Below the pieces are notes generated by a model, which ran no database searches, had not been told where the DNA came from, and saw nothing but the letters and a program-made list of their open reading frames with translations. 64,000 bases of DNA from Ereboglobus luteus (GTDB lineage: Bacteria > Verrucomicrobiota > Verrucomicrobiia > Opitutales > Opitutaceae): NCBI RefSeq assembly GCF_003096195.1, contig NZ_CP023004.1:2522501-2586500 (forward strand). Direction: 5' to 3'. Position 1 is the first letter of the stretch, and each line of letters opens with the position of its first letter. Positions 18,601 through 27,195 of this stretch are shown here, in pieces. Made by a program: the position numbers and the translations under genes.

Positions 18601-19058
18601 CCGGCCTCCCTCTCACCGCCCACCAACTCCGCGATGTCACCGCCGCCGAGGCCACCCATCTTTTTTCCTCCACTGGCGAAAAAATCACCGGTTACACCGT
18701 CAACACCTTTGCCATGGAAAACACCTATCGCTTCACGCGCGGCCCCCTTCGAGGACTTACCCTTGGCCTCAACACCCAATACAGGGGCGACATCCGCCGA
18801 TACTATTATAACGACGTTGCCGATGGCGGAAAACGCAAACTCTGGAAGGACCCCAACCGCCTCAATTTCGACGCCACTGCTCGCTATACCCTTCGCGTGT
18901 CCAAGAGCGTAACTTGGTCAATCAACCTTCACATCGTAAACCTTCTCGACAAACAGCGCATCATCCCTGTGGCCAGTTCCACCACCGGCGAAATCATTCT
19001 CGGGCGCCCCTATTACTCGCCCCGTCTCTTCATCCTCAGCAACACCATCCGCTTCTGA
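15687..19058 (+). CDS. TonB-dependent outer-membrane receptor with N-terminal STN signalling domain
   Basis: 1123 residues from the ATG at 15687, chosen because a signal peptide begins there (MVTRISIPSRVLICLFSFF). Residues about 30-110 are an STN (secretin and TonB N-terminal) domain, the part of FecA-type transducers that talks to FecR. A low-complexity linker leads to the TonB box region EVVIMTPFEVVAS, then a plug domain (GFEPGDETDFKNLRVRG, YIHGSQSLLYGAGGPGGVVN) and a 22-strand-type barrel ending in Phe (LFILSNTIRF). Barrel loops are long, so the ligand could be a polymer or a bulky chelate. The order sigma-FecR-receptor supports regulated uptake. Only 26 bp separate it from the autotransporter gene. 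Confidence 0.93.
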   Translation: MVTRISIPSRVLICLFSFFAAASLWAGVDGPARHALDIPSDSVENAVKKLSHLSGVDILVPSRIVRGVRTKAVKGEYTAREALELMLKDTRFVVEQDAKTGALTVRRAKDAAREKKAAVKRAAAERAVSDDDLAGTDSDGSLAATSSSSTAARPTPLVPNPGSDVDEEVVIMTPFEVVASTKGDGRYETSRSNAITGTNLPLDRVPLTADIFNAAFMEDMGVVDLTEMLTKYAGFSEPVMGSAESARGFEPGDETDFKNLRVRGLEATNQRREGFLHSEGTTLDSFDLDASEYIHGSQSLLYGAGGPGGVVNFVGKRARFNRKNAIASMRFDSEGTRRYQGEINFGTRKFAVRAVGVRDDTKYWKQDLGRRHRGVYATVAVRPVKWLVIRAEYRKFNRLEPLAQSYTAAIPNEYLPEWARSPSSTYASPRLRNLLYREGDGYLGFKWSTVDSVGAGTKVRSIDHEYYGVSVEARVSRNLSLQLRVGHDERDNFALASKSSAAIYHPEFTNSTLAAIRALYPELDGKWIYRVSYGGEGGTGATTGQVINSQEGFRLAGNYRFNVGKFSRHEFNLSYQMLDTERSHTSQRFYKTDANGNIIIDPDASAADSLGRIPLNTSNSTTSSGGGNNYWNAIHSGGWYGVSWPFTRVTHPITGDTYKLDDIKHRGSVTPTASNPLGLNSGDGTYRIFDIDEDAVAGTLTSFWWDERLTSMVGYRRERFVTNRRDTGIKLGPNTMDTATAGFTFDIWNNIRLFYNYSTNSNIREDIQIRDLWDNPLPYARGTTHEAGFKFNTLNRRLSGAASFFHTLVTKEAISLSGFRNEFDPEGINGRHIDSTPYTIRDRLSKGFSLTLTVKPLSGWEIYLRLTHAPGTVKNTNNYLPILYNDQFHTMQVGGNTVVAQKQSDGSLAPLMVNETYGDDTSPLVPLQVDWLRYPDINPDYYAPLDSAEGWSLRPSTARDLLSQSGVGTGRTGLPLTAHQLRDVTAAEATHLFSSTGEKITGYTVNTFAMENTYRFTRGPLRGLTLGLNTQYRGDIRRYYYNDVADGGKRKLWKDPNRLNFDATARYTLRVSKSVTWSINLHIVNLLDKQRIIPVASSTTGEIILGRPYYSPRLFILSNTIRF

Positions 19059-19084
19059 CCAAACGCCACCGTCTGCCCATATCC

Positions 19085-22000
19085 ATGAAAACTGCCGTTC
19101 AAAGCGAAACCAAGGTTACTCATTTCTCCAAAACTGTCCGCGCCCTATGCTTTCTTTCCTGCCTCTTGGCGCTTCAGCTTTTCAACCCGCTGCTTCCGCA
19201 GGTTCGCGCTGATGCCAACTGGACCGGAGCCGGCGGCGACAACGACTGGTTCAACACCGCCAACTGGAATGCGACGCCATCCGGCAATGTCACCATCGGC
19301 AACGCCGCCATGCCCAGCGGCACAGCCATCATCACCTCCGGCAGCGTCCTCGTGGACAAATACCTTTCCGTCGGCTACGAAAACGGCGCCAACGGCACCG
19401 CCGTCCTCATTCTCAAGGGCACAGGCACTCTCTACAATACCAGCATCGGCATGATTGGGCGCGGCGGAGCCTCCGCCAGCACCCATGGCGCCGTCTATAT
19501 GAACGACTCCGCCGTTTGGATAAACACCAATGAAATCTCCGTCGGGCGAGGCGGCGCGCTCGGCAGCACCGGCTACCTTGAAATTGCCGGCAACGCCTCC
19601 GTTCAGGCCAAAAAATTTAACATCGCCGCCGGCAGCTCCGCTGTGCGCGGCGAAATGCTCATCACTGACAACGGACGCCTCCACACCACCGATGTCGCCT
19701 ATCTCGGCGGCAGCGCCTCTTCAGCGATCAGGGACGTCGGGGTTGCGACCATCGCCGGCAACGGTTTCTGGAGCGCCACCACCGCCGCCACCAATTCCTA
19801 TGGTTTCGTCATAGGCGCCTACGGCACCGGCACTCTCACCGTTCAGGACAGCGGTTCAATCGCCCTCACTAGAAACTCCAGCGTCGCCGCCATGCTCATC
19901 GGACGCTACGCCTCCGGCACCGGCGCGCTCATTCTCAAGGACAACGCCAATCTCAGCATGACAGGCAACTCCAACGCGGCAATCATGGTCGGTGAGAGCG
20001 GCAATGCCCTCTTCCAAATTTCCGACAACGCCGTTGCCAACATCGGGCGCGTCTTCATCTCCGCCAGCGCCAGCGCCCACGGCGCCATCGCACTCAATGG
20101 CGGACGCCTCACCACCCGCATTGTCGAAAACCGCCTCGGCACCGGCTCGCTTATTTTCGCCGGCGGCACACTTCAGGCCGCCGCCGACAACACCACCTTC
20201 ATCCGCACGACGGGCGGCGCCTTTGCCGTCACCACCACCGGCGCGGGTGCGTTCATCGACTCCAACGGTTACGCCATCACTGTTGCGCCTTCCCTTTCCG
20301 GCGATGGCGGCCTGACCAAGCTCGGCGAAGGCGTCCTCACGCTTTCCGCCGCGCAAGGTTACACCGGCACCACTGCGGTCACCGCCGGGACCCTCAAACT
20401 CGCCGCCGCAAACGCACTCGCCAACAGCGTCGCCGTCACCCTCGAGTCCACCGGCAGCATCGACGGCAACGCCGCCGACCAAACCCTAAAAAACCTCTCC
20501 GGTTCCGGCGTCATTCTCAACACCGCCGGACTCACGCTCGACTCCGCTGCCGACACCGCATTTGCGGGCGACATCACCGCCGTCTCCGTTGCCAAAACCG
20601 GCGCGGCCAGACTCGCCCTCACCGGCACTGTCACCGGCGCCCTTGCCATTAACGCCGGCGTCCTCGACATCACTGGCGGCGACCTCCACGTAACGGCCGG
20701 AGCAACCATTGCCGGCACGGGCACCCTTGCCATCAACACCGCCTCCGGACTCCTCTCCGTCGGCTCGCTTGCTTTCGGCAGCGGCGCCACCGTCAACGCC
20801 GTCAATTTCGATCCCACTGCCGGCGCCACCGTTACCCTCGTCGATTCCGCCGCCGCCATCACCGCGCCCCTCTCCAGTCTCACGCTTCTCGCCGATGGCG
20901 TCGCTCCCGCCGCCAGCCTCGAGCGCTGGGTGCTTCCTGTGCTCGCTCTCGACTCCACCGGCAAACTCCTTCAGGTCGCCCCCGATCTCGCATGGAACAC
21001 CACCACCTACGCGGCCCACGGCACTTTCGATATCGCTTCGGGCGACGCATTCACCCTGTCCGCCGTGTTTGCCGACCGCTCCGGCGCGGGCTTCACCCCG
21101 TTTGAAAACTGGGATGGCAAAACCCTCGTGAAAACCGGAGCCGGTTCGCTCACCCTCGCCACCGCCGCCGCCTATACCGGCACGACGCTTGTGTCCGGCG
21201 GCACTTTGCAACTCGCCGTTCCCGACGCCATCGCCGCTTCCACCGCCGTCCAAATCGCCCCCGGAGCCACGCTCCTCGCCGAGGGATCCCAGACGATAAA
21301 CAACCTTGCCGACGCCGGCGCGGGCGGCGCTCCCGTGCTCGCCGCCGCCCCGGCCGGCGCCGATTTCGTTTTGTATTCAAATCAGGATACTACCTTCTCC
21401 GGCGTCATAACCGGTCCCGCCAGCGTCACAAAAACCGGCGCGGCCACGCTCGCGCTCTCCGCCACCGGCGCAATCGCCACGCTCGAAAATCTCACCGTCT
21501 CCGCCGGCGCGCTCGCCCTCTCTTCCGGCACGCTTTCCGCCAGCGGCACGTTTGCCCTCGCCGGCACCGGCACCCTCGCCATTTCCGCCGGCTCCGCGCT
21601 CATGCACACCGGCACCGCCGTCTTCGCCCCCGGCGCCACCATCAACATCCTGTCCTTCGCCGGCAATGGAGACGTTGATCTTCTCGTTTCCGGCGCACTT
21701 CTCCCGCCCGACGCCCTCACCAGCATATCCCTCCTCAACAACGGCGTTGCCAACACCCTTTCCATCGACACCTACAATCTTTACGAACTCAAAACCGACC
21801 CCACCGGCAACAAACTCCAGCTCGCCGCCGACCTCGTCTGGAACAGCACCGGCGCCGCCCATGGCACCTACAACATCGCCGCCGCCGCCATTTTCGATCC
21901 CGCCGTTTCTCTTGCCGATCGCGCGGGCGGCTCCTTCACCGCCTTTGCCGGATGGGATGGCAAATCGCTGACGAAAACCGGAGCGGGCACCCTTGTGTTC

Positions 22001-25000
22001 AACACCGTCAACACCTACACGGGCACGACGCTTGTGTCCGCCGGCACGCTGCAACTCGCCTCAAAAAATGCCATCGCAACCTCCACCGCCGTCCAAATCG
22101 CCCCCGGAGCCACGATCCTCGCCACGGGCACCCAGACGATAAACAACCTCGCCACCGCCGGGCCGGATGGCTCGGAGGCGCCAGTGCTTGCCGCCGCTCC
22201 CGGCGGTGCCGATTTCATTTTGTATTCAAACCAGGATACGACCTTTTCCGGTCTGATAACGGGCGCGGCCAGTGTCACAAAAACCGGCGATGCCGCCCTC
22301 ACTCTTTCCGCGAGCAACAGCTTCACAGGTGGCGCCACTGTCGCCGGTGGCAAACTCATAGCAACCCGCGCCGACGCTCTCGGCGCCGGCAATCTCACCA
22401 TCGCCTCCGGCGCGACGCTCGAACTCGCCGCCGCCGGCCCCGCCACCGAATTCACCGGCGTTATCGCCGGTGGCGGCGCCATTCTGAAAACCGGCGCCGG
22501 GTCAGTTACCCTCGCCGGATCTTCGCTCGCCGCGAAGGACATCCTTGTCGATGCCGGCGAGCTTTCCATTGGTGATGCCACGCGCGCCACCACCGCGACG
22601 GCCGTCAGCGCAACCATCGCCACCGGCGGCAGCCTCGCCCTCGGCGCAGGCAGTTCCCTCACCGTCAGCGATGCCACCGCGTTCGAAGCCGGCTCCTCCC
22701 TATCCCTTATTATCGGCTCCGGCACAGGCCCCTCGCTTGCCGCCACCGACATCACTCTGGGCGCTGGTGTTTCGCTTAACATCGCCGGCGTCACCGGCAA
22801 CACCTCAATGCCATTCACCCTTGTCCAGGCCTCCAACGCCATCACCGGCACCTTTGCCACCATCTCCATTGGAGGAGGAGCCATTGATGGAGTTGCCGAC
22901 TACCTCACCATTGCCACCGAAAAAACCGCCGACGGGAAACGCTATCTCATGGACGCCATCCTCACTTGGTATTCCACCTCCACCGGCGCGCATGGCACAT
23001 TCACCCTCAATGACGCGGGAGGCGCCTTCACCCTTGCCGCCATCCTCGACGACCAGTCCGCCAATCCCGCCCAAAACTGGGATGGCAAATCGCTGACGAA
23101 GGCGGGCCTCGGCACCCTCGTCCTTGCTGCTGCCAACACCTACACTGGCACGACACTTGTGTCCGCCGGCACGCTGCAACTCGCCACTCCCAACGCCATC
23201 GCCGCCTCGTCCGACGTTCGCATTGAAGCCGACGCCACCCTCCTCGCCACCGGCGCCCAGACAATAAGCAACCTCGTTGGCACCGGCACCCTTCAAGGCG
23301 CGGCCGATGCCACGCTCATCCTCAATTCCACCCAAGACACCACTTTTTCCGGTATCATCGCCGGGCCCGCCGCCCTCCAGAAAACTGGCACGGCCACCCT
23401 TGCCCTCACTGGCGAAAACACCTTTGCCGGTGACATTACCATCGGCTCGGGCCGGCTTGCCGCCGCCTCGTTCTCCGCTCTCGGCACTGGCACCGCCATC
23501 CACATCGGCGCGGACGGAACCCTCGAACTCGCCATCGACGCCGTCGGCGGCACACTCGCCCAAACCCTTTCGGGTGCTGGCGTTTTTCACGCCAACAGTG
23601 CGGGTGGCATCCTCGAGCTCTCCACCGCCAGCCCTGGGTTCTCCGGCACTGCCGGTATTTCTGGCGGCACGCTTCTCGCCACCCATGCCGAGGCTCTCGG
23701 CTCCGCCGCCGTTAACATTGCGGAAAACGCCACCCTTGAATACCGCGACATTGCCGGGGCCGAGCTTTCCAACGCCTTCGGCGGCGCCGGCGTGCTCCTG
23801 GTCACCACCGGCACGCTTGATTTCGTTGCCGCCGGTGCCGGTGTCGCCAACATCACCCTAGACCGCTCCACGCTTACCCTTGCTCATACCCTCGCTCCCG
23901 GTGCGGGCGTCGCGAGTGTTACCGCCGGCCCCGCCTCTCGACTCGTTCTCGCTGCCGACAATATTCACCTCGCCGCCCTAAACCTTAATAACGCCACTCT
24001 TGCCTTCGCCTCTCAAGTTGGAGGTGGCTCTCCGTCGAATTCACACCGCACCGCAACCATTAACACCCTTTCGGGTGCCGGCTCCATCGAAATGAATGTC
24101 AACCTCGCGACCGCTGCCGCAGGCGTCAACCCCGGTGGCACGACCGCGGACTTCCTTCGCGTCACCTCCGCGGCCTCCGGTTCGCACACCCTCGCGCTCA
24201 ACCTCGGCGGCACACGCCCGGCCAATCACGGCGTCACCATTGAACTCATTTCGACCGGCCCCTCCTCGGCGGCCTTCACTCTCGACGCCCCTGGCGAAAA
24301 AATTACCCTCGGCCTCACCGCCTACGAACTCAAGCAGGGCGATGGTTCAGTCCTCCTCCCTCAAACGACCTCGTGGTATCTTGCGGACGCCGGCTACTCA
24401 ACCATTGCCGACACGATTTACACGCATGCCGCCATGCTCACCAACGACTGGCACCATGCTCTCGACACACTCAACCTGCGCATGGGCGACCTCAGGGCCA
24501 CCGCCTCGGGCAAAAAACCTCCGAAGGCAGATCGTTGGTTTCGCTTCCATGCCAATCGCGTCGACAGTGACGACACGCTCTCCGGCGTCTCCTTCGACCA
24601 GGTGGCATGGGGCTTTACCTTCGGCGCCGACAAACAATTCCGCTCCGGCAACATCACCACCGCCATCGGCGCCTTTATTGATATCGGCTACCTTAACCGC
24701 ACTCACGGCCCCGCTTCCACTGACTCCAAAAATACATCAGCCGGCCTTTATGCCACCTACCTTGCCGGCAGTGGTTGGTTCACCGACATCGTTCTCCGAA
24801 TCGACCACTACGACAACGATTTCTCTCTCCCGACCCGCAATGCCCAAATCCAAGACGCGGGCTATAAAAATCTCGCCAAGGGAGCCAGTATCGAATTCGG
24901 TCGCCGCTTCGACGGCGCCAACTGGTGGTTCGAGCTTTCCGCCCAGGTTGCCGCCGTCCTGATAGACGAGGCCGACTACGACATCCATCCCGAGCAAATA

Positions 25001-25321
25001 CGTTTGCACGTTGAAATTGATGAGATCACCGCAATCCATACCCGTGCCCAAACCCGCATCGGCCGGCGTCTCGGCAAAAGCAAATGGCATCCCTACGTCC
25101 GCCTCGCCATCGCCAATAGCAACACTCGCAACGGCGCCATCCGCACACCCGGCCTCGAGCGCACCCTCGACGGTTATGACGATGTCCGAGGCGAATTCGG
25201 CGGCGGTTTCACTTATGCCATTTCCCGCCGCAGTCAGTTCTTTGCCGACTACGAATACACATACGCGGAGAGTTACACCCGCCCTTGGTCACTGAACACC
25301 GGCTACCGTGTCGCGTGGTAA
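19085..25321 (+). CDS. Giant autotransporter adhesin/passenger with autotransporter-associated beta-strand repeats
   Basis: 2078 residues from the ATG at 19085, 26 bp after the receptor stop; the frame is open upstream only by chance. The signal peptide covers residues 1-42 (hydrophobic core ALCFLSCLLALQLFNPLL). It is followed by the usual W-T-G-x-G-G-D-N-x-W opening. The passenger is a very long Gly/Ala/Thr-rich beta-helix with many repeats of the type LTKTGAGTLVL ... YTGTTLVSAGTLQL. Three large near-duplicate modules start near 21000, 21840 and 22975. From about 24510 a C-terminal autotransporter barrel begins (KADRWFRFHANRVDSDD), ending in Trp (NTGYRVAW) as expected for BamA-dependent insertion. 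It is probably displayed on the surface. Being next to the receptor it may bind the same polymer. The function is otherwise unknown. Confidence 0.92.
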   Translation: MKTAVQSETKVTHFSKTVRALCFLSCLLALQLFNPLLPQVRADANWTGAGGDNDWFNTANWNATPSGNVTIGNAAMPSGTAIITSGSVLVDKYLSVGYENGANGTAVLILKGTGTLYNTSIGMIGRGGASASTHGAVYMNDSAVWINTNEISVGRGGALGSTGYLEIAGNASVQAKKFNIAAGSSAVRGEMLITDNGRLHTTDVAYLGGSASSAIRDVGVATIAGNGFWSATTAATNSYGFVIGAYGTGTLTVQDSGSIALTRNSSVAAMLIGRYASGTGALILKDNANLSMTGNSNAAIMVGESGNALFQISDNAVANIGRVFISASASAHGAIALNGGRLTTRIVENRLGTGSLIFAGGTLQAAADNTTFIRTTGGAFAVTTTGAGAFIDSNGYAITVAPSLSGDGGLTKLGEGVLTLSAAQGYTGTTAVTAGTLKLAAANALANSVAVTLESTGSIDGNAADQTLKNLSGSGVILNTAGLTLDSAADTAFAGDITAVSVAKTGAARLALTGTVTGALAINAGVLDITGGDLHVTAGATIAGTGTLAINTASGLLSVGSLAFGSGATVNAVNFDPTAGATVTLVDSAAAITAPLSSLTLLADGVAPAASLERWVLPVLALDSTGKLLQVAPDLAWNTTTYAAHGTFDIASGDAFTLSAVFADRSGAGFTPFENWDGKTLVKTGAGSLTLATAAAYTGTTLVSGGTLQLAVPDAIAASTAVQIAPGATLLAEGSQTINNLADAGAGGAPVLAAAPAGADFVLYSNQDTTFSGVITGPASVTKTGAATLALSATGAIATLENLTVSAGALALSSGTLSASGTFALAGTGTLAISAGSALMHTGTAVFAPGATINILSFAGNGDVDLLVSGALLPPDALTSISLLNNGVANTLSIDTYNLYELKTDPTGNKLQLAADLVWNSTGAAHGTYNIAAAAIFDPAVSLADRAGGSFTAFAGWDGKSLTKTGAGTLVFNTVNTYTGTTLVSAGTLQLASKNAIATSTAVQIAPGATILATGTQTINNLATAGPDGSEAPVLAAAPGGADFILYSNQDTTFSGLITGAASVTKTGDAALTLSASNSFTGGATVAGGKLIATRADALGAGNLTIASGATLELAAAGPATEFTGVIAGGGAILKTGAGSVTLAGSSLAAKDILVDAGELSIGDATRATTATAVSATIATGGSLALGAGSSLTVSDATAFEAGSSLSLIIGSGTGPSLAATDITLGAGVSLNIAGVTGNTSMPFTLVQASNAITGTFATISIGGGAIDGVADYLTIATEKTADGKRYLMDAILTWYSTSTGAHGTFTLNDAGGAFTLAAILDDQSANPAQNWDGKSLTKAGLGTLVLAAANTYTGTTLVSAGTLQLATPNAIAASSDVRIEADATLLATGAQTISNLVGTGTLQGAADATLILNSTQDTTFSGIIAGPAALQKTGTATLALTGENTFAGDITIGSGRLAAASFSALGTGTAIHIGADGTLELAIDAVGGTLAQTLSGAGVFHANSAGGILELSTASPGFSGTAGISGGTLLATHAEALGSAAVNIAENATLEYRDIAGAELSNAFGGAGVLLVTTGTLDFVAAGAGVANITLDRSTLTLAHTLAPGAGVASVTAGPASRLVLAADNIHLAALNLNNATLAFASQVGGGSPSNSHRTATINTLSGAGSIEMNVNLATAAAGVNPGGTTADFLRVTSAASGSHTLALNLGGTRPANHGVTIELISTGPSSAAFTLDAPGEKITLGLTAYELKQGDGSVLLPQTTSWYLADAGYSTIADTIYTHAAMLTNDWHHALDTLNLRMGDLRATASGKKPPKADRWFRFHANRVDSDDTLSGVSFDQVAWGFTFGADKQFRSGNITTAIGAFIDIGYLNRTHGPASTDSKNTSAGLYATYLAGSGWFTDIVLRIDHYDNDFSLPTRNAQIQDAGYKNLAKGASIEFGRRFDGANWWFELSAQVAAVLIDEADYDIHPEQIRLHVEIDEITAIHTRAQTRIGRRLGKSKWHPYVRLAIANSNTRNGAIRTPGLERTLDGYDDVRGEFGGGFTYAISRRSQFFADYEYTYAESYTRPWSLNTGYRVAW
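21000..21425 (+). repeat. Autotransporter internal module, copy 1
   Basis: Encodes AAHGTFDI ... NWDGKTLVKTGAGSLTL ... YTGTTLVSGGTLQLAV ... TAVQIAPGATLLAEGSQTIN ... YSNQDTTFSGVITGPASVTK. Long DNA stretches match copies 2 (about 21840) and 3 (about 22975). Confidence 0.75.
21840..22265 (+). repeat. Autotransporter internal module, copy 2
   Basis: Encodes AAHGTYNI ... GWDGKSLTKTGAGTLVF ... TYTGTTLVSAGTLQLAS ... TAVQIAPGATILATGTQTIN ... YSNQDTTFSGLITGAASVTK. It is closest to copy 1 in the second half, where blocks of 20 bases or more are identical. Confidence 0.75.
22975..23365 (+). repeat. Autotransporter internal module, copy 3
   Basis: Encodes GAHGTFTL ... NWDGKSLTKAGLGTLVL ... TYTGTTLVSAGTLQLAT ... 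ATLLATGAQTIS ... STQDTTFSGIIAGPAALQK. It shares its first half with copy 2 almost exactly and diverges in the second half. Confidence 0.7.
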
Positions 25322-25397
25322 GCATCTTTGTCTCCTGAAATAATCACACCCATTGTGTCTTTTCCCCGCTGACAAAAAACAACGCCAGCCACACTAA

Positions 25398-25652
25398 ATG
25401 AATCCCATGCGCACGATGAACAAAAACGAATCCCGGCACGGTTTTTACGGTCTGGTGCATGTTAACCGAAAACTTGGGAATGGAATGGCGCAGGGATGCG
25501 TGGCGGCGGTGATGGCGATCCGGGGCAACCTCGCGGTGCAGGACGTGCCGGTGCCGGAATTGCAGGAAAAACTGAAGGCGCGCGGCCAGCGGCTGCGCAT
25601 TGAGGAGGCTCCAACGAGAACGGGCGCCAAACAATCGAAGGCGAAGGGTTGA
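25398..25652 (+). pseudogene. Possible C-terminal remnant of an FAD-dependent oxidoreductase
   Basis: An 84-codon frame whose middle (NGMAQGCVAAVMAIRGNLA, then VQDVPVPELQEKLKARGQRL) matches the pattern at the end of the FAD-binding domain in the intact oxidoreductase at 27196. There it reads [20 protein letters not shown], then [18 protein letters not shown]. Nothing resembling the N-terminal FAD fold precedes it; the autotransporter ends 77 bp upstream. It may be the tail of a deleted paralogue, or a small unrelated gene. The similarity is by eye only. Confidence 0.4.
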
Positions 25653-25719
25653 TGTGCCGCATGATTTGCGCAAAGATTCCGATTTCGTTCGTGAGCGTTG
25701 CCGCCTCAAAAAAACTCCC

Positions 25720-27135
25720 ATGAAAACAAATTTGCTCAAAAAATTGCTCCTCCCCTCCGCCATGCTCGTGCCGCTCGCGGTGGTGGCCGCGCAGCAGACG
25801 CCAAACGTCATCGTCATTTTCATGGACGATATGGGCTACGGCGACATCGGCACCACCGGCGCCATCGGATACGAAACGCCCAACCTCGACAAAATGGCCG
25901 CCGAGGGCATGCGCTTCACCCGCTTCTACGCCGCGCAAGCCGTGTGCACCGCCTCGCGCGTCGGTTTGCTCACCGGGTGTTATCCCAATCGCATCGGCTA
26001 TTCCGGCGCGCTTGGGCCGTCATCCCGCATCGGCCTTGGCGAGAAGGAGGAAACCATCGCCGACGTTTTGAGGAAAAAAGGCTACGCCACGGCCGCCTTC
26101 GGCAAATGGCACATCGGCCACCTTCCCCACGCGCTTCCCCCGCGTCACGGTTTCGATGAATACTACGGCATTCCCTATTCAAACGACATGTGGCCGCGTC
26201 ATCCCACGAGGAAATTTCCCGACCTCCCCTTGATTGAGGGCGACAAAACCATCGAGCTGAACCCCGACCAGAGCCAATTCACCACCAATTTCACAAACAG
26301 GGCGTTGCAGTTTATAGATAAAAATAAAAACAAACCGTTCTTTTTATATCTCGCGCATCCCATGCCGCACGTTCCGCTCGCGGTCTCCGAAAAGTTCAAG
26401 GGCAAAAGCCGGCAGGGACTCTACGGCGACGTCATCATGGAAATCGATTGGAGCGTCGGCCAAATACTGGACAAGCTGAGGCGCGAGGGCTTGGAGGAAA
26501 ACACACTCGTCGTCGTCACTTCCGACAACGGCCCCTGGCTCAACTACGGCAATCACGCGGGAACCACCGGCGGCCTGCGCGAAGGGAAGGGCACCAGCTT
26601 CGAGGGCGGGCAACGCGTCCCCTGCATCATGCAATGGAAGGGCACCATTCCCGCCGCCACCATTTGCAACAAACTCTCCTCGACCCTGGACCTGTTGCCC
26701 ACCTTCGCCCACATCGCAGGCGCGCCCCTGCCCCCGCACAAAATCGACGGGGTGAATATCATCTCGCTCCTGAGGCACGAACCCGACGCCAACCCGCGCG
26801 AGAGTTTTTGTTATTACTACCGCAAAAACAACCTTGAAGCCGTGACCGACGGAAACTTCAAACTCATCTTCCCCCATCCCCATCGCACCTACGAAGGTTT
26901 TGCGCCCGGCGTTGACGGCAAACCCGGCCCCGTGAACGAAAAGGCCAAGCTGGAAATCCCGCTTCTCTACGACCTCCGCCGCGACCCGGGCGAACGCTAC
27001 AACGTCATCGGGCAATATCCCGAAGTCCGCGCCAAGTTGGAGCAAATCGCCGCTGCCATCCGCGAGGACATCGGCGACGACCTCACCGGCGTCGTCGGCA
27101 AAAACAACCGCAGCCCCTCCATTGCCCCCCGGTGA
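25720..27135 (+). CDS. Secreted type I sulfatase (arylsulfatase family)
   Basis: 471 residues from the ATG at 25720, which starts a signal peptide (MKTNLLKKLLLPSAMLVPLA, cleavage near AAQQ). The metal-site opening NVIVIFMDDMGYGDIG is followed by the sulfatase signature CTASRVGLLTG, whose Cys is oxidised to formylglycine, and by GYATAAFGKWHIGH. The second metal site is in LVVVTSDNGPW. The C-terminal part (LYDLRRDPGERYNV) is typical of the family. It should remove sulfate esters from a glycan in the periplasm or outside the cell. A maturase is not in this window. It lies downstream of the autotransporter on the same strand, 60 bp before the oxidoreductase, probably in the same transcript as the latter. 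Confidence 0.94.
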   Translation: MKTNLLKKLLLPSAMLVPLAVVAAQQTPNVIVIFMDDMGYGDIGTTGAIGYETPNLDKMAAEGMRFTRFYAAQAVCTASRVGLLTGCYPNRIGYSGALGPSSRIGLGEKEETIADVLRKKGYATAAFGKWHIGHLPHALPPRHGFDEYYGIPYSNDMWPRHPTRKFPDLPLIEGDKTIELNPDQSQFTTNFTNRALQFIDKNKNKPFFLYLAHPMPHVPLAVSEKFKGKSRQGLYGDVIMEIDWSVGQILDKLRREGLEENTLVVVTSDNGPWLNYGNHAGTTGGLREGKGTSFEGGQRVPCIMQWKGTIPAATICNKLSSTLDLLPTFAHIAGAPLPPHKIDGVNIISLLRHEPDANPRESFCYYYRKNNLEAVTDGNFKLIFPHPHRTYEGFAPGVDGKPGPVNEKAKLEIPLLYDLRRDPGERYNVIGQYPEVRAKLEQIAAAIREDIGDDLTGVVGKNNRSPSIAPR

Positions 27136-27195
27136 ACACCGGGCATGCTGCCGCTTTGCGCGGCATGACAAACCAACCATAAATCTCACTCATCC

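Noticed and set aside
19085-25321. CRISPR-like or simple tandem repeat array
   Set aside because: The repetition is codon-phased and encodes beta-strand repeats of an autotransporter; there are no spaced identical short repeats.
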